From assembly GCA_027941995.1 (NCBI GenBank), contig CP115967.1, positions 62,001 to 126,000 of the forward strand: DNA of 64,000 nucleotides, read 5' to 3'. Source of the DNA: Erythrobacteraceae bacterium WH01K. Its GTDB lineage: Bacteria; Pseudomonadota; Alphaproteobacteria; Sphingomonadales; Sphingomonadaceae. The position numbers were made by a program, and so were the translations under genes. The notes beneath the pieces are model-generated. The model did no database searches. It was not told the origin of the DNA and saw only the letters and a list, made by a program, of their open reading frames with translations. This document shows positions 59,340-64,000 of this stretch, piece by piece (position 1 is the first letter of the stretch; each line of letters opens with the position of its first letter).

Positions 59340-60065
59340 TCAGCGCACGAAGACCCTTCTGCGCGGCCCAAGGTCCAAGATGGTGTCGTCGCTCCACTCG
59401 TCGGCAATATCGAACCAGAGCTTGTCCGCTGCACACAGATGCAACACCGTCGAGATGATCTCACCTCTCGCAAAACCGAACCTCTCACCGTGGAAGATCG
59501 TCGATCCCAGTGTCGCAGGAAATTCGCCGAGCCAGCCCGACAGGATCAGATCGACCAGATTGCCATCGGGCTCATAAGAGGCACGGTCGGTGATCGCCTT
59601 TGCATTCGCCAAGCCTTTGGCGGCGATCGTGTCGTCGGTCGCTAGAAGAAAAGAGCAATCGGTCTGCTCGCGGCACCAGCGCATCATGGCGATATGGGCT
59701 CGTCCGGGAACCGAGGCACCGCCTGCCTCCACGAGGCGGTCAGCCTCTCGTCGTTCCTTGACCTCGACAATGTAGCGATAACGACGCCCTTCCCGATCAT
59801 TGATCTCCACGAGATAATCGGGAGTGTATGTCCGCGTCTGTTCGTCTACGAGATCCGTGAACTCTATCGAGAAAGGCTCCCATGCGATGTGCTTCACCTC
59901 GTTCGCGAAATCGCACAGTTGGACGAATCCACGCTCGATCGATGACTGGAACGCGACCTTTTTCCCGGTTTTTCGGAGGCGATAAAGGCCAGTTTCCGCA
60001 CTCACCCGAGCGGGAATTTCGCTTTTGTGCGAGGAGGTTAAGCGGACGTGGTCAACTAGTCTCAT
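59340..60065 (-). CDS. tnsA: TnsA-like endonuclease, element 2
   Basis: A 241-residue homologue of 31820-32545 starting at ATG where element 1 has GTG. Glu in SSIERGFVQLCDF, Asp in TYTPDYLVEI and YIVEVKERRE keep the catalytic pattern. With TnsB it would make double-strand breaks at both ends for cut-and-paste movement. The C-terminal 70 residues vary most between the copies. Confidence 0.85.
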   Translation of the reverse strand: MRLVDHVRLTSSHKSEIPARVSAETGLYRLRKTGKKVAFQSSIERGFVQLCDFANEVKHIAWEPFSIEFTDLVDEQTRTYTPDYLVEINDREGRRYRYIVEVKERREADRLVEAGGASVPGRAHIAMMRWCREQTDCSFLLATDDTIAAKGLANAKAITDRASYEPDGNLVDLILSGWLGEFPATLGSTIFHGERFGFARGEIISTVLHLCAADKLWFDIADEWSDDTILDLGPRRRVFVR

Positions 60066-60079
60066 CGACTATGTCCACG
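60047..60079. promoter_or_regulatory. inverted repeat across the tnsA start, element 2
   Basis: CGTGGTCA and TGTCCACG, 17 bases apart, one mismatch, straddling the tnsA start codon as in element 1. The roughly 40 bases here are nearly identical between the elements. Confidence 0.5.
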
Positions 60080-60178
60080 CCAATTTGGGCAGGCAAGGAT
60101 TGCCACCCAGTCTCAAAACTGGGCCGATATCGGGGTGAAAAACACCCAAGTGAGTCGCATATGTTGAGGAAATTATCA
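60080..60178. mobile_element. right end of Tn7-like element 2
   Basis: Read inward from 60178: TGATAATTTCC, TGCGACTCA, a GGGTG/CACCC stem, TTGAGAC. Same order as element 1. Outside 60178 the sequence switches at once to the 3' part of a umuD gene, which marks the element boundary. Confidence 0.65.
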
Positions 60179-60279
60179 TCTGGCTCGTGCCGGAAGCCGA
60201 AGGATATCCCCATACGATCGTCGATGAGGACGTCGAAATCTGGGGCGTGGTCGTCGGCCTCGCACGGCGATACCGATGA
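60179..60279 (+). pseudogene. umuD: umuD-like 3' fragment cut by element 2
   Basis: About 33 codons remain. They read [25 protein letters not shown] and end LARRYR, the C-terminal end of a LexA/UmuD-type S24 peptidase. It overlaps the umuC start by four bases, the usual umuDC arrangement. The N-terminal half with the cleavage site and catalytic Ser/Lys is missing and not found elsewhere in the window. umuC has therefore lost its normal promoter and partner. Confidence 0.8.
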
Positions 60280-61556
60280 GCGCGCCGATTGCCTTATGTG
60301 ATTGTAATTCCTTCTATGTTTCGGCGGAACGCGTCATGGATCTATCTCTTCGAGGCGTCCCGACCATCGTCAGCTCCAACAACGACGGCAATGCAATAGC
60401 CCGCTCAGCGGAAGCCAAGGCTTTGGGCGTGAAGATGGGCGATCCAATCTTCAAGATTCGCGACTTGATCGAGAAGCACGGCATCGCGGTCCGGTCGAGC
60501 AATTATACCCTCTACGCAGACATGCAGCGCCGGGTAATCGCTGCCACCGAACCGTACTGTCGCGACTATGAGATATATTCGATCGACGAAAACTTTATTT
60601 CATTACAAGGATTTGAGCATCTCGATCTCGTCGACCATTGCCAGAAGCTACGCGCCAACATCCTGCAGTGGACCACGATCCCGACCTGCGTCGGCATCGG
60701 GCCGACCAAGACGCTTGCCAAGCTCGCCAACGCGGCCGCGAAAAAGAACCCGATCTTCGACGGTGTGGCGGACCTCAGCGACGAACATATTCGTCGCTAC
60801 GTCATGGATCGGTTTGAAGTCGCGGATGTGTGGGGTGTGGGATCGGCGACAGCGCGGACATTGCAGACGCTGGGGATCGAGACGGCGGGGCAGCTGCGGG
60901 ACATGCAGTTGAAGCAGGCGAGGGGCATCGGCACCGTTGTGCTGGAACGCTTGGTCGCGGAGTTGAACGGCGTGCCGGCGGATGCGGTCGAGGTGATCGC
61001 GCCGCGGCGCAAGGGAATGGCGGTGACGCGCTCGTTCGGCCGCCCGATCGCCACCAAGCACGAGCTGATGGGCGCCGTGACCCAGTTCGCCATGCGCGCC
61101 GGCGAGAAGCTGCGCCAGCACGGTCTGGTCGCCGGCAGGCTGACAGCATTCTTCCACACCAACAGGTTCAAGCCCGAGCGGCCGCAATATAGCGCGGGAA
61201 AGGCGGTAACGCTCCATCCCATGACCAGCGACAGCTTCGAGCTCATCTCGGCCGCGCGCCGGGCGGTAGAGCGGTGCTGGCGAGACGGCTATGGCTTCAC
61301 CAAGGCGGGTGTGATGCTCGAGCAGCTGGACGATGCTGCGCTGCGACCGCGCACGCTGTTCGAGGACGAAGACGGCAGGGCCAAGCGCGAGCGGTTGATG
61401 GAAGCGATCGATGCAGTAAATGGGCGCTATGGAAAGATGACGATCGTGCCGGCGGCACAAGGGTTCAAGCGGCCGTGGAAGATGCGCGCAGAGAACCTTT
61501 CCCCGGCATGGACGACGCGGATCGAGGATCTGCCGATCGTCGCAGCGAAGGGCTAG
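60276..61556 (+). CDS. umuC: UmuC-like Y-family DNA polymerase
   Basis: A 426-residue translesion polymerase subunit. The catalytic Asp is in [15 protein letters not shown] (Cys replaces the usual Val next to it), the acidic pair is in [31 protein letters not shown] is the steric-gate region, and [13 protein letters not shown] and [11 protein letters not shown] are the thumb and HhH motifs. With UmuD' it forms Pol V and is normally SOS controlled. Here umuD is disrupted, so transcription may now depend on element 2. Confidence 0.9.
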   Translation: MSAPIALCDCNSFYVSAERVMDLSLRGVPTIVSSNNDGNAIARSAEAKALGVKMGDPIFKIRDLIEKHGIAVRSSNYTLYADMQRRVIAATEPYCRDYEIYSIDENFISLQGFEHLDLVDHCQKLRANILQWTTIPTCVGIGPTKTLAKLANAAAKKNPIFDGVADLSDEHIRRYVMDRFEVADVWGVGSATARTLQTLGIETAGQLRDMQLKQARGIGTVVLERLVAELNGVPADAVEVIAPRRKGMAVTRSFGRPIATKHELMGAVTQFAMRAGEKLRQHGLVAGRLTAFFHTNRFKPERPQYSAGKAVTLHPMTSDSFELISAARRAVERCWRDGYGFTKAGVMLEQLDDAALRPRTLFEDEDGRAKRERLMEAIDAVNGRYGKMTIVPAAQGFKRPWKMRAENLSPAWTTRIEDLPIVAAKG

Positions 61557-61559
61557 GCG

Positions 61560-62166
61560 ATGTGCAATCTCTACCGGATGACGAAAGCGCAAGCGGAAGT
61601 GGCGAAACTGTTCGAGGTCAGCGCGCCATCGTCCCTCAATACGGCAGAAGAGATCTACCCGGGCTATCCCGGCATGGTCGTGGCGGGCGATACCTTGCGC
61701 TCGATGGTCTGGGGCTTTCCACTGATTCTCAAGAGCAAGAAGACCGGAGAGCCGCTCAAACCAAAGCCCGTCAACAACACGCGCACCGACAAGCTCGACA
61801 GCTATATGTGGCGCTACAGTTTCCAGGACCGGCGATGCCTCATCCCGCTGACGGCTTGGGCCGAGGCGGAAGGTCCGAAGGGCAAGATGACGCGGACCTG
61901 GCTATCCCTGCCCGATGCGGAGCTGTTCGCGGTTGCCGGTATCTGGCGGGAAAGCGAGGAATGGGGCGAATGCTACTCGATGGTGATGCGACGCCGCCGG
62001 CGAGGCAGCGGACGTTCATGATCGGATGCCCGTCATTCTGAACGGCGAGCAGCGGGCTGTCTGGCAAACCGGATCGCAGGACGAAGCGAAAGCACTTTGC
62101 CGCGGATATGAGGGTGCCCTGGTGATCGAGCGAACCGATCAGTTGTGGAACAGGCGATCCGGATGA
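61560..62166 (+). pseudogene. SRAP (YedK/HMCES-like) gene with frameshift
   Basis: Starts MCNLYRMTKAQ with the catalytic Cys2, then NTRTDKL (catalytic Asn region) and RCLIPLTAWAEAE. After YSMVM (near 61986) the frame runs into a short basic tail and stops at 62021. The expected continuation (HDRMPVILNGEQRAVW, ALCRGYEGALV, ending RRSG) is present in the next frame to 62166. One extra base or a two-base loss explains it. SRAP proteins cross-link to abasic sites in single-stranded DNA. The missing His-containing end probably destroys activity. Confidence 0.8.
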
Positions 62167-62497
62167 GACTGCTAGGTCAACCGAAGTAACTCGAAAATAA
62201 CGAACAATTCGAAAGCATTGCGAAACCAGTTTGCTTAATGGAAGACTGGTCGTGAAGCATGTTTCGAACGCACCCAATGAGCCGCGCTCTGGTGCGTTCG
62301 GTCTTTTATTAAGGAGACTCCCTTTTCTCGGCCGCGCATCGACGGGGCGAACAGGACAGAGAGCCAAGCGGCGACGAGGTGCGAACCGGCCAAATTCAAG
62401 GACGGGGTCCCGATACCGCGCCGAGAGTTCGAGCAGTATTTCGATCAGGCCGGGCTCGAGTTGCTGAAGGTGATGTGACAGTCGCTCAGCAAGAAGA
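62167..62497. other. gap with terminator and coding-like scrap
   Basis: Apart from the hairpin at 62265-62308, a frame ending at 62478 reads KFKDGVPIPRREFEQYFDQAG, which looks protein-like but has no start codon. It may be the end of a decayed gene. Confidence 0.35.
62265..62308 (+). terminator. intrinsic terminator after umuC/SRAP
   Basis: Stem CGAACGCACC with GGTGCGTTCG, then GTCTTTTATT. It ends the transcript of umuC and the SRAP gene. Confidence 0.75.
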
Positions 62498-62872
62498 TCA
62501 GTCCCAGGGTAGAACGGTACCGGTCGCAAGCATGGCCCGACCGAGGTCGCGACCGTCCGCGAGGGTGCAGGATGCAACCACGCGATCATAGCTTCGGCCT
62601 TCATTGCGACAGCGCATGGGTGGGGCGGCAATCGTAATGTGACCGCTTTTCCATCGCCCTGTCCGGCGTCCGAGCAACTCGACCAGGGCATCTCTTGAAG
62701 CCTCTCCCGAGGCCCGAGGACATGGATGATGCGGCCGGCAGGTGCCATCGATCTCGCGCGCCGCTATCGATGAGATGCGGATCTTCGGACCTTCCTCGCA
62801 CCAAATTGGGCCGTCACCGTCCCAAACTGCGATCGGTGTACAGATGAACGCGGCGGCCGCGACAAATCCCAT
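62498..62872 (-). CDS. thermonuclease-like (SNase) secreted protein
   Basis: A 124-residue protein with a short signal-like start (MGFVAAAAFICTPIAVW). The pattern GPIWCEEGPKIRISSIAAREIDGTCRPHHPC, GHITIAAPPMRC, RVVASCTLADGRDL and AMLATGTVLPW is typical of the Cys-containing SNase-like proteins of alphaproteobacterial plasmids and islands. Usual catalytic Asp positions are partly changed, so nuclease activity is uncertain. A ribosome binding site (AAGGAAATC) precedes its ATG. It is not the missing part of the truncated nuclease gene at 32656. Confidence 0.7.
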   Translation of the reverse strand: MGFVAAAAFICTPIAVWDGDGPIWCEEGPKIRISSIAAREIDGTCRPHHPCPRASGEASRDALVELLGRRTGRWKSGHITIAAPPMRCRNEGRSYDRVVASCTLADGRDLGRAMLATGTVLPWD

Positions 62873-62973
62873 CGTGATTTCCTTCGATCTTCCCCGCCAA
62901 ACTAATGAAGTCCCGCGTTTGCCATTCCTACGGTGAGAGCTATGTTCATGCCAGTCAACGATGAGATTACGGT

Positions 62974-63243
62974 ATGAATATGGGCGACTTGGTTAAGACC
63001 GTGGCGAAAGAAACCGATGTCTCGGAGGGCAAGGCGAAGGACATCGCAATCAGCATCTTCAACGCGATCGGAGATGCCGCTGCGAAAGGGGAGGACGTAG
63101 CGATCCCCCAATTCGGAAAGTTCACGGTAAAGGATCGCCCCGCGCGCGAAGGACGTAATCCCTCGACCGGTGAGAAGATGCAGATCAAGGCGTCTCGGGC
63201 CGTGTCGTTTAAGGCTGCAAAGGGTCTGAAGGACAAGATGTGA
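62974..63243 (+). CDS. HU-family DNA-binding protein
   Basis: An 89-residue histone-like protein. MGDLVKTVAKETDVSEGKAKDIAISIFNAI is the dimerisation helix pair, IPQFGKFTVKDRPAREGRNPSTGEKMQIKA is the DNA-binding arm with the Arg-x-Gly-x-Asn-Pro tip, and AVSFKAAKGLKDKM is the end. HU bends DNA and assists recombinases and transposases. It could start two codons later. Mobile regions often carry their own HU. Confidence 0.92.
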   Translation: MNMGDLVKTVAKETDVSEGKAKDIAISIFNAIGDAAAKGEDVAIPQFGKFTVKDRPAREGRNPSTGEKMQIKASRAVSFKAAKGLKDKM

Positions 63244-63324
63244 TCGCATGGCTGGATTACTAATATTGGAGTGATTCAGAATATGTATTTTGCGTGATCG
63301 GCGAGATTGGTCATTGCCGGTTCC

Positions 63325-63639
63325 ATGCCGCTGACCGACCTTGCCGCACGGTCCTCCATTCATCTTTACGCGATCGACCCCGCACGTAACTGCGATCGTC
63401 GCTATCAGATCGAGCGCAGTTCGGACCTATTCGGCGAGCAGATCATCGAGCTAAGCTGGGGGCGCGCCGGCCGCCGGGGACAAGGCAAACGATTATCCGC
63501 GCCTTCCGAGGAGGAAGCCATCCTTCTGGTGCGAAGAGTGCCAAACGCAACACGGCAACGGATCGGATCGGCACCGCTTATCGGCCACAGGCACGTATCC
63601 ACAATCTATCTTCTCAGAATGATAATAAGAATTATGTAA
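63325..63639 (+). CDS. WGR domain protein
   Basis: A 104-residue protein from MPLTDLAARSS. The WGR core is HLYAIDPARNCDRRYQIERSSDLFGEQIIELSWGRAGRRGQGK. WGR domains sense DNA ends or activate PARP and bacterial homologues; stand-alone short versions are common in alphaproteobacterial plasmids near HU and SNase genes. The C-terminal part (VSTIYLLRMIIRIM) looks unusual and may reflect a changed stop position. Confidence 0.75.
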   Translation: MPLTDLAARSSIHLYAIDPARNCDRRYQIERSSDLFGEQIIELSWGRAGRRGQGKRLSAPSEEEAILLVRRVPNATRQRIGSAPLIGHRHVSTIYLLRMIIRIM

Positions 63640-63641
63640 AT

Positions 63642-63739
63642 ACCAGTACCACTGGTGTCTATGTCCACTGTGTCCACTAGGTATCAGAAATCATTAGACA
63701 ATGCTCCAACTTCGATCGATACTGGCACCAGTGTCCAGT
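63642..63739. promoter_or_regulatory. cluster of short inverted and direct repeats before a recombinase gene
   Basis: ACCAGT-ACC-ACTGGT at 63642-63656 and ACTGG-CA-CCAGT at 63721-63732 are inverted repeats with the same half-site. TGTCCACT occurs at 63662 and 63671, and TGTCCAGT at 63732. They end at the start codon of the recombinase. They may be an operator or recombinase-binding sites. Confidence 0.5.
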
Positions 63740-64000
63740 ATGCTAATTCTCACGCCCGTTCGAGCTGCCCGGATCGTGATGCCAAATGGCGAACGGACAT
63801 GGACCGTACTGGATGTGGAAGGTGACGTTGTCGACAGCATAAGGCAATGGATCATTCACCTGGAGGAAACCAACGCTTCACCTAACACCACAACCGCATA
63901 CCTCCGGCACGTGGTCGATTTTGCCAATTACCTCGGGGTCAACGATGCAAGCCTGCATCATCCTACAGTTGCACTCTATGACCGATTCTTAGCTTGGCGT
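63740..64000 (+). CDS. tyrosine recombinase, 3' partial
   Basis: 87 codons are visible before the window ends. After MLILTPVRAARIV the segment VVDSIRQWIIHLEETNASPNTTTAYLRHVVDFANYLGV is a typical SAM-like core-binding domain of tyrosine recombinases. The catalytic domain lies beyond the window. It differs from the recombinases of modules 1 and 2. An ATG at 63778 is an alternative start. Confidence 0.75.
   Translation, partial: MLILTPVRAARIVMPNGERTWTVLDVEGDVVDSIRQWIIHLEETNASPNTTTAYLRHVVDFANYLGVNDASLHHPTVALYDRFLAWR

Noticed and set aside
61274-62041. 255-residue frame spanning the end of umuC and the SRAP gene
   Set aside because: It crosses the boundary of two recognised genes in another frame. 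Only its last part coincides with the displaced SRAP C-terminus, which is explained by a frameshift.
62284-62478. Protein-like frame ending KFKDGVPIPRREFEQYFDQAG
   Set aside because: No start codon and no family match; kept only as a note on the gap.
1-64000. CRISPR array, tRNA or rRNA genes
   Set aside because: Looked for regularly spaced repeats, cloverleaf-like tails and rRNA signatures on both strands; none were seen. The Tn7-like operons are also not CRISPR-associated, as no Cas gene is present.

Overview
The window looks like an accessory (mobile) region of an alphaproteobacterium, most likely a member of Sphingomonadales such as an Erythrobacter-like genus. This is inferred from the high GC content, the gene flavours (DUF1403, DUF4287, GFA, excalibur and UmuDC/SRAP clusters) and a family of degenerate intergenic repeats. 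No tRNA, rRNA or CRISPR array was seen. Almost every gene belongs to a mobile element, a defence system, a toxin-antitoxin pair, or resistance/metabolic cargo.

Layout. 0-5.7 kb: small envelope genes, a RES/Xre toxin-antitoxin pair with a 34-bp operator, and a DUF2235 hydrolase. 5.8-14.6 kb: a 1313-residue Mrr-like/TPR/PIN-like protein facing an operon of a DnaQ-like exonuclease plus Gabija GajA and GajB. 14.8-17.5 kb: module 1 (Phd-like protein, DUF1403 protein, divergent tyrosine recombinase). 17.6-24.6 kb: a MITE-like element and metabolic/stress cargo (VOC, WYL, a TetR-SRPBCC-DoxX-DUF4287 operon, GFA, serine hydrolase). 25.0-32.66 kb: Tn7-like machinery 1 (TnsE-like, TniQ, TnsC, TnsB, small HTH protein, unknown protein, TnsA), ending inside a truncated nuclease gene. 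33-35.4 kb: excalibur protein, a tiny membrane ORF and a large serine recombinase. 35.5-42.8 kb: a defence island with an AAA_13/DUF3223 pair, a Pycsar operon (PycC and cNMP-binding/TIR-like effector), then a tandem-cyclase gene overlapping an E2-like cysteine-rich gene. 43.3-46 kb: module 2, a diverged copy of module 1. 46-52.4 kb: resistance-type cargo (CPT-like and APH-like kinases, two GNATs, an Lnt-like enzyme, an alpha/beta hydrolase). 52.5-60.18 kb: Tn7-like machinery 2, a diverged copy in the same order and orientation, ending inside umuD. 60.2-64 kb: umuC, a frameshifted SRAP gene, a second nuclease gene, HU, a WGR protein and the start of another tyrosine recombinase.

The main architectural point is that the window holds two parallel composite units, offset by about 27.5-28.4 kb. 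Each runs: defence genes, recombinase module, resistance or metabolic cargo, Tn7-like machinery, conserved right end. Both right ends share a TGATAA-type terminus and each interrupts a different gene (a thermonuclease-like gene and umuD). This fits target choice by a TnsE-like or otherwise non-attTn7 route. The missing halves of both target genes are not in the window, so the left ends probably lie outside it and element 1 may be nested in element 2.

The best candidate for an undescribed system is the tandem-cyclase/E2-like pair at 40.45-42.82 kb, directly downstream of a Pycsar operon. All functional names come from reading motifs by eye; no database search was run.
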